This document shows, piece after piece, positions 17,093 to 25,130 of a DNA stretch of 64,000 nucleotides. The notes below the pieces were generated by a model. That model had not been told where the DNA came from. It saw only the letters and a list, made by a program, of their open reading frames with translations, and did no database searches. Source of the DNA: a bacterium. GTDB taxonomy: Bacteria; Verrucomicrobiota; Kiritimatiellia; CAIKKV01; CAITUY01. The translations under genes and the position numbers were made by a program. The first letter of the stretch is position 1; every line of letters begins with the position of its first letter. The stretch is from assembly GCA_037128595.1 (NCBI GenBank), contig JBAXWB010000004.1, forward strand, positions 124,001 through 188,000, written 5' to 3'.

Positions 17093-19264
17093 ATGCACGC
17101 TTTAGCACACATCCCCATGGGGGAAGATCAGTTTGAAGAGTGGTTTTTGGCCAAGGTCGCCGGCGAAAACATGCCCGTTGAGGATATGCAGAACGCCTTG
17201 AGGGAATTGCACCGCGGCGGGATGGGTGCCAAAACGAGTGGCTGGGCGGAGCTGATGGAAGAGGCGTTGATTGAGCAGGGCAAGCTGGATGAAGCCGTCA
17301 ACGTGCTCGGGATGCGGGCCAATTGGAATAGCGGCGTGCCGGCGTTTCGTGAAGTGTGCAGCAAGCGGTTGGCCTATATCTACCGGAATGACCCCGTTCG
17401 CAAGAAATTTGTCACCAACATGGGGCTTGAAAAAGGGGTGGGGCTGGCCGAGTGTTTCCGGCGGCTCACCATTCTTCAGTCGCTGAAGCCCGGGATGCTG
17501 TGTGTGGATAAGACCTGGGGGGTGGGTGCGGTCAAGAATGTGGATTCGTTTTATGAGCGGGTGACCATTGATTTTACCCGTAAGATGGGACACGAGATGT
17601 CCTTTGCCTATGCGGCTGAAACGCTTCAGCCGGTGGGAGATGAGCATCTGCTGGCCCGTAAATACCGGGATGCCGTGACCCTGGCCGCTCTGGCCGAGAC
17701 GGAAGCCGCGGAGGTGGTGCGCATCGCCCTTCGCAGTTACGGGCCGCTGACGGCCGCCCGTTTACAGGAGATTCTTTCCGACGGCATCATCAAGCCGGAC
17801 GCCTGGAAAATCTTCTGGGACTCCGCGCGGAAAGTGTTGAAGGCGGATCCGCTGGTGGTGATCCCCTCAAAGCGCAGCGAACCGATCATCCTCCTTGAAA
17901 AAGCGCAGGCGTACGATGGTGTCTGGTTTGCCTCACTGGCAAGCGAGCGGACGGCGGAAGGGATTTTCGCACGCCTGAACGAGTTGGCGGATAACGCCAA
18001 GCCGGCGGAACTGGACGAGGCCAAACTGAAGGTGGTCGGCGACCGGCTGGCCTTCCTGATGCTGGGGTTCGGCGACAAGGATATGAATATCCGGGTGCAG
18101 ATTGTCGTAGCCGCGCGGCAGTGGAATGTGCCCCCCTCACAAGTGGATTGGAAGCGGGAGGCCGACACCCTCATCGACCCGGTCAATTTCATGGCGGCGG
18201 CGATGGCCGTCAGTTCCAAGCGGCTCGAGGCGCTCCTGAAGTTGTTGGCTGATCAGGATAGCGCCCGCCTCTACGACACCATTCTGGGCTCGATTCCCAC
18301 GATGGTCATGAATGTGCTCAATACCTGCGTGACGTTTATGATGGAGGCCGGCCAGGAGGAAGCCTGTGCGGCGGTATTCAAGGAACTGGTCGGAATGCGC
18401 AAGGCCGGGGTGGAAGTCCTGTTATGGTTGGCCAAACGGCCCGATCGGCTTGAGGCCTGGGGCTTGGGCACGACCGGCGATCTGTTGTTCCACATCCTGC
18501 CGGCCATGGAAAAGACCTATAACGGGGAGCGGCTGCGGGCGGCCAACCAATTGGGCGAACTGGTCCAGCAACGCGAATTCCTGGAAGTGGCCTCAAAAGC
18601 CATGAATGACGTCCAGCGGACCAGCTTTATCCGCTACCTGCGCGCCGTGATGGGCAAGATCCCCGTGGATACCCAGGCGATGATCGGCCGTATTGTCCGG
18701 GTGTTTCCTGACCTGGTCTCCTTGTTGACCGATGCGAAGTCTGAGGCGGCTGAGGCGGCCTCCCCGAAGAACGGGCTGACGTCCTGGCGGTCCTACCGGC
18801 AGCGCCAGAAGTTGCTGGAGAAGATCGTGAATGAGGATATTCCCAAGAACAGCCGTGATATCGGGGTGGCCCGGAGCTATGGGGATCTTCGTGAAAACTT
18901 CGAATACAAGACGGCCAAGGAGCAGCAGGGCATTCTCATGCACCGCAGCGCTGAACTCGATCTGGATCTCAAACTGGTGCATGGCACTGATTTTGCCAAC
19001 TGCACCTGCGAGGTCGCGGGGATGGGCACCACGGTGGTGCTTGAGATGACTAATGGCCAGAGGCAGACCTTCAGCATTCTCGGAGAATGGGATCAGGATA
19101 CGGAGAAGGGTATTATTTCCTGCAGCAGCAAGCTGGGCAAAGTGCTGGCGGGACATCGCGGCGGGGATGAACTTGAAATCCCGGGCGATAAGGAAAATGA
19201 GAAATGTCGGATCATTCAGGTGGGTGCGCTTGCTGCCGACATTCTCGCCTGGGCCAAAGGCTGA
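17093..19264 (+). CDS. greA: Giant GreA-type transcription factor with long helical N-terminal region
   Basis: 723 residues, against about 158 for ordinary GreA. The first ~560 residues are an uncharacterised helical domain. The C-terminal part carries the GreA coiled-coil tip ARSYGDLRENFEYKTAKEQQ (near 593-612), with the acidic Asp and Glu that rescue backtracked RNA polymerase, then the FKBP-like domain with ILGEWDQD and a final LGKVLAGHRGGDELEIPG-like segment. Chlamydiae and relatives have the same enlarged GreA. The palindrome GGATGT-gctaaa-ACATCC lies at 17048-17065 upstream. Confidence 0.88.
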   Translation: MHALAHIPMGEDQFEEWFLAKVAGENMPVEDMQNALRELHRGGMGAKTSGWAELMEEALIEQGKLDEAVNVLGMRANWNSGVPAFREVCSKRLAYIYRNDPVRKKFVTNMGLEKGVGLAECFRRLTILQSLKPGMLCVDKTWGVGAVKNVDSFYERVTIDFTRKMGHEMSFAYAAETLQPVGDEHLLARKYRDAVTLAALAETEAAEVVRIALRSYGPLTAARLQEILSDGIIKPDAWKIFWDSARKVLKADPLVVIPSKRSEPIILLEKAQAYDGVWFASLASERTAEGIFARLNELADNAKPAELDEAKLKVVGDRLAFLMLGFGDKDMNIRVQIVVAARQWNVPPSQVDWKREADTLIDPVNFMAAAMAVSSKRLEALLKLLADQDSARLYDTILGSIPTMVMNVLNTCVTFMMEAGQEEACAAVFKELVGMRKAGVEVLLWLAKRPDRLEAWGLGTTGDLLFHILPAMEKTYNGERLRAANQLGELVQQREFLEVASKAMNDVQRTSFIRYLRAVMGKIPVDTQAMIGRIVRVFPDLVSLLTDAKSEAAEAASPKNGLTSWRSYRQRQKLLEKIVNEDIPKNSRDIGVARSYGDLRENFEYKTAKEQQGILMHRSAELDLDLKLVHGTDFANCTCEVAGMGTTVVLEMTNGQRQTFSILGEWDQDTEKGIISCSSKLGKVLAGHRGGDELEIPGDKENEKCRIIQVGALAADILAWAKG

Positions 19265-19272
19265 TGGCGAGG

Positions 19273-19301
19273 TTGACAGCATGGGATTCGTTTGATATCT
19301 A
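19273..19301 (+). promoter_or_regulatory. Sigma-70-like promoter before the DksA/TraR gene
   Basis: A perfect TTGACA (19273-19278), then 17 nt, then TATCTA (19296-19301, three of six consensus bases). It lies in the 96-nt gap between the GreA and DksA-like genes. Confidence 0.45.
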
Positions 19302-19360
19302 GGCGTGCTTTTTTCTGCGGAACCAAAGATTGAGCTGGGTTGAAAGGGCGGTAGAGACTT

Positions 19361-20032
19361 ATGGCAAAAAAAACGGCTAAGACAAGTAAAGTGGTTGCAA
19401 AATCGGTTGCGGCAAAAGTTAAAACAGTGAAACACGCTGTTAAACCTGCGGCAAAGCCTGTTACAAGTTCAAAGAAACCCGCTGCCAAGCCTGTTGCCAG
19501 TGTAAAGAAGCCGGTGGCCATATTGGTGGCCCCTTCCAAGCCTGTGGCCTTCAAGGCCGTCAAGGCCGGTGCCCCGAAAACGGAATCCCGTCCGGTGCGC
19601 AAGTCGCCTCTGGATGAGAAAGTCCTGGCGCAGCTGAAAGATGTCCTGATCAAGATGCGCGACCGTTTGACCGGTCAGATTTCGTCCCAATCGGATGATT
19701 CCCTCAAGTATGTTGACGACACTTCGTCTGAAGACCGGACGGATGATTTTGACAAGGAGTTCGCCCTGAACCTGGTCAGCAGTGAGCATGATTCAGTCTT
19801 TGAGATCAATAATGCGCTTCGTCGTATTGCCGAAGGCACCTATGGGTTCTGTGATGGCTGCAGCTGTGCGATTGAGAAGCCCCGCCTGCACGCCCTGCCT
19901 TTTGCCCGGATGTGTATCCGCTGTCAATCCGAGCAGGAAAAGGGACGTTCCCGGTTCCGCCCGTTTGGCGATACCCTGGCTCAAGGTGTGGAACAGACGC
20001 CCGATGTCTCTGAACCTGAAGAATCAGAATAG
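19361..20032 (+). CDS. DksA/TraR-family zinc-finger protein with histone H1-like basic N-terminal tail
   Basis: 223 residues. Residues 1-85 are a Lys/Ala/Val/Pro-rich tail with repeated KPAAKPV-type units, like histone H1 or chlamydial Hc proteins. Residues 86-205 are DksA-like: a coiled coil with DD(T/S)SSEDRTDDFDKE, then a four-cysteine zinc finger (CDGCSCAIEKPRL...CIRCQ). DksA proteins enter the polymerase secondary channel, as GreA does; the two lie side by side here. The tail may bind nucleic acid (inference). lspA follows directly. Confidence 0.88.
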   Translation: MAKKTAKTSKVVAKSVAAKVKTVKHAVKPAAKPVTSSKKPAAKPVASVKKPVAILVAPSKPVAFKAVKAGAPKTESRPVRKSPLDEKVLAQLKDVLIKMRDRLTGQISSQSDDSLKYVDDTSSEDRTDDFDKEFALNLVSSEHDSVFEINNALRRIAEGTYGFCDGCSCAIEKPRLHALPFARMCIRCQSEQEKGRSRFRPFGDTLAQGVEQTPDVSEPEESE

Positions 20033-20087
20033 CCGGACTGGTCCGCGCGTACGGTCTCTTGCGGCGTGGTGGCTCGCTCACAGGCTC

Positions 20088-20552
20088 ATGATGCAGGTGT
20101 TATTACTGAGTATTGCGATTGTTCTGCTCGACCAGATCACTAAATATCTGGTGACGCTCCGATTTCAGCTCAGTGATAGCCTGGTGTTGATTCCCGGTTT
20201 CTTCAGTCTGACCTATGTGCGCAATATTGGTGCGGCCTGGGGGATGCTGGGGGGCTGGAACGGGGTTCTGGTGGCGTTGTCCGCCGTGGTGCTTGTCCTG
20301 CTGATCCTCTTCCGGCGAACTTTTTTGACGGACAGCCTCATTCACCGGCTTTCCCTCGGCCTGATGCTGGGGGGGATTGCCGGCAATTTATTTGATCGCA
20401 TCCGGTTTCAGTATGTGGTCGATTTTCTCGATTTTTACTGGAAAAACCATCATTTTCCGGCTTTCAATGTCGCCGACTCGTCCATTTGTATCGGGGTCGG
20501 CCTGTATATGCTCTCTTCTTTTTTCGTCCACGATGATCAGGCGCCTTCCTGA
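20088..20552 (+). CDS. lspA: Lipoprotein signal peptidase
   Basis: Inner-membrane aspartic protease that removes lipoprotein signal peptides. 154 residues with four membrane helices. The motifs LDQITKYLV, YVRNIGAAWGML, GNLFDRI, VVDFLDF and FNVADSSI include the two catalytic aspartates (VVDF and NVADS). The start at 20088 gives the normal family length. The frame is open upstream and an ATG at 20004, overlapping the DksA-like gene by 29 nt, would add 28 residues. The stop overlaps miaA by one base. Confidence 0.92.
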   Translation: MMQVLLLSIAIVLLDQITKYLVTLRFQLSDSLVLIPGFFSLTYVRNIGAAWGMLGGWNGVLVALSAVVLVLLILFRRTFLTDSLIHRLSLGLMLGGIAGNLFDRIRFQYVVDFLDFYWKNHHFPAFNVADSSICIGVGLYMLSSFFVHDDQAPS

Positions 20553-21505
20553 TGAACCCCTCCGTGTGTCATGCTCAGGCGTTTTTCCTGGTCGGTCCCA
20601 CGGCCGCTGGAAAAACGACGGTGGCACAACGATTGGCCGAGACGATGGGAGCGGACATTCTTTCCGCCGATTCCATGCTGGTGTATCGAGGGATGACCAT
20701 CGGGACGGCCAAACCGTCCCCGGACGATCGGAGTCGCGTGCGGTATTGGGGGGTGGACCTGGTTGACCCCGCTGACTCGTTTAGTGTCGCGCGCTTTATT
20801 CCTGAGGCCAGACGGTGCTTTGAATCGGCACGGGACCGGGGCGTCCCGGTGATCATTGCCGGGGGAACGGGCCTCTACATCAAGGCCCTGCTCAATGGCC
20901 TGGATGAGTTGCCTGATCCGTCTCCCGAGGTCAGGGCCCGTTGGCAGGCGGTACTGGAGCGGGAAGGCACGGAAGGGCTCCGGCTGGCCCTGGGGGCCCG
21001 GAATCCTGCCTGGCTGCAGGGGTTGGCGGATCCGTCCAACAGTCGGCGATTGATGCGGGCTCTTGAACTGATCGAGTCCGGCTTCCCGGACCCGCCCCGA
21101 TCGTGGTGCCGCCAGGCATCGCACGCGGCACGGGTGACGGGAATTGACGTTCCCCGTGAAGTGCTGGTGAAACGGATCGAACATCGGGTTTATGAAATGT
21201 ATGAAGCCGGCTTGCTGGAGGAGACCCGGTCACTGATCACCCGCTACGGGGCTCTCTCTGTTACGGCCTCGGGCGCCATCGGCTATGCGGAAGCCCTGCG
21301 CTGTCTGCAAGGGGGGCTGACCCGGGCGGCGGCGATCCAGCTTACCATCCAGCGCACGCGGCAGTTGGCCAAGCGGCAGATGACCTGGTTCCGGCATCAG
21401 ATGGAGGTGTCGTGGGTGACGATGCCCGGAGCTGATTTTGAAGCGGCCGCCGCCGGGATCGCCGCAGATTGGCAGCGCCACGGGCCCCAGCCGGTTTTCT
21501 GTTAA
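20552..21505 (+). CDS. miaA: tRNA dimethylallyltransferase
   Basis: Adds the dimethylallyl group to A37 of tRNAs reading UNN codons. 317 residues with the P-loop GPTAAGKTT (residues 13-21), DSMLVYRGMTIGTAKPS and GGTGLYIKALL. The tRNA-contact segment GAIGYAEAL and the C-terminal RTRQLAKRQMTWFR are present. It starts at the lspA stop, so it is in the same operon. Its substrate comes from the MEP pathway, whose dxr and ispG genes lie at the right end of the window. Confidence 0.95.
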   Translation: MNPSVCHAQAFFLVGPTAAGKTTVAQRLAETMGADILSADSMLVYRGMTIGTAKPSPDDRSRVRYWGVDLVDPADSFSVARFIPEARRCFESARDRGVPVIIAGGTGLYIKALLNGLDELPDPSPEVRARWQAVLEREGTEGLRLALGARNPAWLQGLADPSNSRRLMRALELIESGFPDPPRSWCRQASHAARVTGIDVPREVLVKRIEHRVYEMYEAGLLEETRSLITRYGALSVTASGAIGYAEALRCLQGGLTRAAAIQLTIQRTRQLAKRQMTWFRHQMEVSWVTMPGADFEAAAAGIAADWQRHGPQPVFC

Positions 21506-21506
21506 T

Positions 21507-21534
21507 TTGTCTTTAAATATAACTATATTATACT
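21507..21534 (+). promoter_or_regulatory. Sigma-70-like promoter before radC
   Basis: TTGTCT (21507-21512), 16 nt, TATACT (21529-21534) in an AT-rich island. Transcription would start about 21541, only some seven bases before the radC ATG. No Shine-Dalgarno is seen, so the mRNA may be nearly leaderless. Confidence 0.5.
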
Positions 21535-21547
21535 AAATTATCCCTCC

Positions 21548-22336
21548 ATGGATAAAGAGAGCCCGTTTAGCTGTGAGTTATATGCCGTTCCGGAACCGGA
21601 TCAGGCCGCCGTATGTTACCGGATCTGTGACCTGCCGGCACGGTTACGCCCCCGCGAAGCGATTGCGCGGCAGGGGGTGGAGCATGTCTCCGATGAAGTG
21701 ATTCTGGCGATTCTCCTGCGGACCGGTTCGCGTGGCCTGAATGTGGTTGATCTGGCGGAGCGGATTTTATTCAAATACGGGAGCCTGACGGCCTTGGCGC
21801 GTGCCCCGGTCGAGGAGTTAGCCGGGGAAAAATCATTCAAGGGGCTGGGGAAGGTCAAGGCGCAGATCCTCCGTTCGGCCTTGGATCTCGCCCGGCGGAT
21901 GGCTGAGGAGACCCGGGATGAACGCGGTGGGCTGGTGAGAACCCCTGAGGATGCGGCCGACCTGATGCGGGAGCAGGCGCGGGGGCTTGATCATGAACGG
22001 TTCTGGACCCTGAACCTTGACACCCGGAACCGGCTGAAAGGAAACCCGCAGGAAATCTCAAAGGGCATTCTGGATGCGAGTTTGGTTCACGCCCGGGAGG
22101 TATTTAAAAGCGCCATCCAGATGGGTGGGGCGGCCCTGGTGCTGGTCCATAATCATCCCTCCGGGGACCCTTCGCCCTCTGCCGAAGATGTGAAGCTGAC
22201 GCGGCAGTTGGTGCAGGCGGGCCAGGTCATCGGGATCAAGGTGCTCGATCATGTCATTGTCGGGCGTAAACATGGGGGGAAATCAAAAGATTTCCTCAGC
22301 CTGCGCGAAAGCGGACTCGTGACATTTGATGAATGA
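21548..22336 (+). CDS. radC: RadC-family JAB-domain protein
   Basis: 262 residues. An N-terminal helix-hairpin-helix region (about 30-120) precedes a JAB/MPN metalloprotease-like domain. The zinc motif HNHPSGDPSPSAED lies near 201-214 and a further conserved LVHAREVF segment before it. The family is widespread with poorly settled function; early links to DNA repair are disputed. It stands convergent to dus with a 9-nt gap. Confidence 0.9.
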   Translation: MDKESPFSCELYAVPEPDQAAVCYRICDLPARLRPREAIARQGVEHVSDEVILAILLRTGSRGLNVVDLAERILFKYGSLTALARAPVEELAGEKSFKGLGKVKAQILRSALDLARRMAEETRDERGGLVRTPEDAADLMREQARGLDHERFWTLNLDTRNRLKGNPQEISKGILDASLVHAREVFKSAIQMGGAALVLVHNHPSGDPSPSAEDVKLTRQLVQAGQVIGIKVLDHVIVGRKHGGKSKDFLSLRESGLVTFDE

Positions 22337-22345
22337 GGTGCGACT

Positions 22346-23338
22346 CTATAATCCACTCAATGAGATCGTTTTGTTCAGGGTGGGTTGGGATGACAGAAAG
22401 TCATCGGCCCGGGCCCGGGCGGTTGACCAGTCGGTCGCGCTTTGGATGGCGGCAAAGAGGGTGTGGCCAAAGGCAAAGTTCCGGGCGAAGTAGGGGGTAA
22501 AGACCTTCAGCCGGATCAGCCCTTTGAGCGGGTCGAAATCATCTTCCATGTAGCGGCAGAGCCGGGTCCATACTTCATGGTGATCAATGCGCAGCTCCGG
22601 CTCATGCCACTGGGCGAACATCCAGGGACGCGCCGCGGCCATCCGGCCGATCATCAGTCCTGCTGCTGGAGCAAAGAGGGCTTCATTCATTTGCAGGTAG
22701 TCGCGTCCGGTGATGTCCCCGTTGGCGATAATGGGGAGGCGGGTCACCGCCGCCAGTTCAGCGTAACAGAGATGCCGGGGGTGAAACCGGTTCAGGGATT
22801 CTTCCGCAAACCGGGGGTGAAGCGTTAAGGCGTCAACGCCCTCGTCCTCGAGCAGATGCAGCCGGTCATGCAGCACGGTGCGCCAATCAGGAGTGGACCG
22901 GCCCAGACGGATTTTAACGGACAGAGGGCCGTTAAAATCGTGCCGGATGGTGTGGATGATGTCGCGAAGCCGGGCTGGATCGTCGAACAGGTTCGACCCT
23001 CCGCCCTGCTGTTGAACCGTGGCGGCCGGGCAGCCCAGATTGATGTCGATGCCATCCCGCGAGGCTGGCGCCAGGCGGGCAAGGGTGGCCGGCAACCGGG
23101 TGGTTTCCGTGACCAGTAATTGATAGATGACCCGTTTTTCCTGTGGACGGCGCTTCAACCAGGGAGACGTTGCCGGGTCTTCATGGACAACCATTTTCGC
23201 TGAAAGCATTTCAGTATACAGGGCGCCATACCCTCCGAAATCGGCCAGCAGCCGTCGGAAAGCACTATGGGTGATGCCCGCCATCGGAGCACAGAAGAGC
23301 GAAGGCTCATAACACACCCCCCGGAGGGTGAGAGGCAT
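22346..23338 (-). CDS. dus: tRNA-dihydrouridine synthase
   Basis: FMN enzyme reducing uridines in tRNA D-loops. About 330 residues, TIM barrel with PMAGITHSAFRRLL near the N-terminus and the catalytic cysteine in INLGCPAATVQQQGGG (near residue 100). The FMN phosphate segment IANGDI is followed by GLMIGRMAAARPW. The start at 23338 is chosen because the conserved sequence begins soon after; an upstream start at 23362 is possible. The Dus subfamily is not assigned. Confidence 0.88.
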   Translation of the reverse strand: MPLTLRGVCYEPSLFCAPMAGITHSAFRRLLADFGGYGALYTEMLSAKMVVHEDPATSPWLKRRPQEKRVIYQLLVTETTRLPATLARLAPASRDGIDINLGCPAATVQQQGGGSNLFDDPARLRDIIHTIRHDFNGPLSVKIRLGRSTPDWRTVLHDRLHLLEDEGVDALTLHPRFAEESLNRFHPRHLCYAELAAVTRLPIIANGDITGRDYLQMNEALFAPAAGLMIGRMAAARPWMFAQWHEPELRIDHHEVWTRLCRYMEDDFDPLKGLIRLKVFTPYFARNFAFGHTLFAAIQSATDWSTARARADDFLSSQPTLNKTISLSGL

Positions 23339-23423
23339 GATACATGAATGAACTGGCGGCATCCGCGGATTCTAGACGTTTAAGGTGGCATGTACACTCG
23401 TTTTGCGACATATTTTCGAACCT

Positions 23424-24158
23424 ATGAACCTGATCCTCCTTTTCCCGGAAGACTTTATTAGTGAGCATACGGTGGTTCTGAACGGCCCCCGGTTGGAGCA
23501 TATCCAGCAGGTGCTTCGGGCCGAAACCGGACAAGCCTTGCGCGTCGGCGTCTTGAACGGGCGGCTGGGAACGGGCACCATCACCGCGATGTCGGATAAA
23601 GGGGTCGAACTGAAGGTGACGTTGACGGAGCCACCGCCTGCGCCGCTTCAGGTAACGCTGCTTCTGGCGATGCCGCGTCCCAAATGTTTCCGTCGCATCA
23701 TTCAGTGCGTCACGACCATGGGGGTTAAGCGGATCGCCTTGTTCGGCGCCTACCGGGTGGAGAAAAGCTATTGGAAAAGTCCCTGGCTGGACGCAGCTGA
23801 ACTGCAACGGCAGTTGGTGCTCGGGCTGGAGCAGGCCCGCGATACGGTATTGCCGCAAGTCACCCTGCACCCCCTGTTCAAAACCTTTGTGGAAGATGAC
23901 CTGCCGTCCCTGGTGGCGGGAACCCGGTGTCTGGTGGCCCATCCGGGAGAAGGGGGCCTCTGTCCGGTAGGCCTGCCTGGTCCGGTGACTCTGGCCATTG
24001 GGCCTGAAGGCGGGTTCACCGATTATGAACTGGGGCTTCTGGCCGCAGGTGGATTTGAAGGCATCACACTTGGCCCGCGTATTTTGAGAACCGAACAGGC
24101 CGTTCCGGCGCTTCTGGGCCGGCTGATGGGGGAAGAGGGGCTGAAGCAGGTCGGCTGA
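23424..24158 (+). CDS. rsmE: 16S rRNA m3U1498 methyltransferase
   Basis: SPOUT-family enzyme, about 244 residues. An N-terminal PUA-like domain (HIQQVLRAETGQALRVGVLNG-type, about 20-75) is followed by the trefoil-knot domain with LAIGPEGGFTDYELGLL and ITLGPRILRTEQAVPALL near the end, which binds SAM. The start at 23424 (MNLILLFPEDF) fits the family N-terminus. Its last 95 nt overlap the convergent AraC gene. Confidence 0.92.
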   Translation: MNLILLFPEDFISEHTVVLNGPRLEHIQQVLRAETGQALRVGVLNGRLGTGTITAMSDKGVELKVTLTEPPPAPLQVTLLLAMPRPKCFRRIIQCVTTMGVKRIALFGAYRVEKSYWKSPWLDAAELQRQLVLGLEQARDTVLPQVTLHPLFKTFVEDDLPSLVAGTRCLVAHPGEGGLCPVGLPGPVTLAIGPEGGFTDYELGLLAAGGFEGITLGPRILRTEQAVPALLGRLMGEEGLKQVG

Positions 24159-25044
24159 CCCCTTCCTTCCGGTTTTGGCGCCATTCCCTGGGCGAAGCAC
24201 CCAGTTCCTTTTTGAAATACCGGTTGAAGCTTGAGAGAGTTGCAAACCCGGTGTCCAAGGCGATATCCAATATGCGTTTGTCGGTGCTGATCAGCAGGGA
24301 GGCGGCCATCTGAAGCCTCAGGTGCGTCAGGTAGTCCTGAGGCGAGACGCCGGTGGCCGCCCGGATCAGCCTCCTGAAATGGGTTTCGCTGACATGGCAT
24401 AACCGCGCCAATTTATCCATGTAGATGGGTTCCGCGTAATGTCCGGCCACATGCGCTAAGGCGGGGGCCACCCGGTCCATGGCCGTATGTCGTGACACCG
24501 TACGGGGAGGAAGATCATGGAGATCGATGCCTCGATGCAAGCGGACCATGACCTCCCAGACTTTAGCCCGGACCGCCGAGCGGTATCCGTCACGGCGCTC
24601 CCTGAGCTCCATGACAATGGATTTGACCTGTTCCCCCAATCCAGGATGGTCGAGCGGGGTCATCACATTCCGGAATGAATGTCCCGCCAACGTCTCAACC
24701 CTCAGGTATTTTTGTTCATCTAAAGGCGCGGTAATCAACCGGGCCGGGTCCAACGTCAGGAAACTCCAGTGACTCACCGTTCCCGCCGCACTGGAGGCCA
24801 GATGCATCTCGGTAGGATTGATGACCACCACATCGCCGGCATTGAAGGGCATCACTTTATTTTCCACCACAAATACGCCTGACCCGTCAAAACAGTAACC
24901 TAATTCAAAATGATCGTGAAGATGCAGGAAGGTGATCGGACTATCTTGCTGGGCAAAAGGCCCTTCTCCGTTGATCGGGAAATCATCGGGCAGTTCAATC
25001 GGCGCATATTGAAGCAGATAGGGACTCTTTGGTCGTTTATGCAT
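24064..25044 (-). CDS. AraC-family transcriptional regulator
   Basis: 326 residues. A cupin-type sensor domain (about 30-130) has HLHDHFELGYCFDGSG and VMPFNAGDVVVINPTEMH. The C-terminal pair of helix-turn-helices (about 200-300) has YMDKLARLCHVSETHFRRLI and the signature DIALDTGFATLSSFNRYFKKELGASPREWR. It is divergent from the ADP-ribosylglycohydrolase/ribokinase operon across 86 nt and probably controls it; the ligand is presumably a sugar. The last ~30 residues are a low-complexity Pro/Ala tail overlapping rsmE. Confidence 0.92.
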   Translation of the reverse strand: MHKRPKSPYLLQYAPIELPDDFPINGEGPFAQQDSPITFLHLHDHFELGYCFDGSGVFVVENKVMPFNAGDVVVINPTEMHLASSAAGTVSHWSFLTLDPARLITAPLDEQKYLRVETLAGHSFRNVMTPLDHPGLGEQVKSIVMELRERRDGYRSAVRAKVWEVMVRLHRGIDLHDLPPRTVSRHTAMDRVAPALAHVAGHYAEPIYMDKLARLCHVSETHFRRLIRAATGVSPQDYLTHLRLQMAASLLISTDKRILDIALDTGFATLSSFNRYFKKELGASPREWRQNRKEGVSRPASAPLPPSAGPEAPERPVRFSKYAGQV

Positions 25045-25130
25045 AGTATTTGCTTATTCTTGCGTAGAAGTGAGTAAAAGAAAACATAATAATGGGTGAC
25101 CATCAATTTTAAAACACTGGCGAGGTGATC

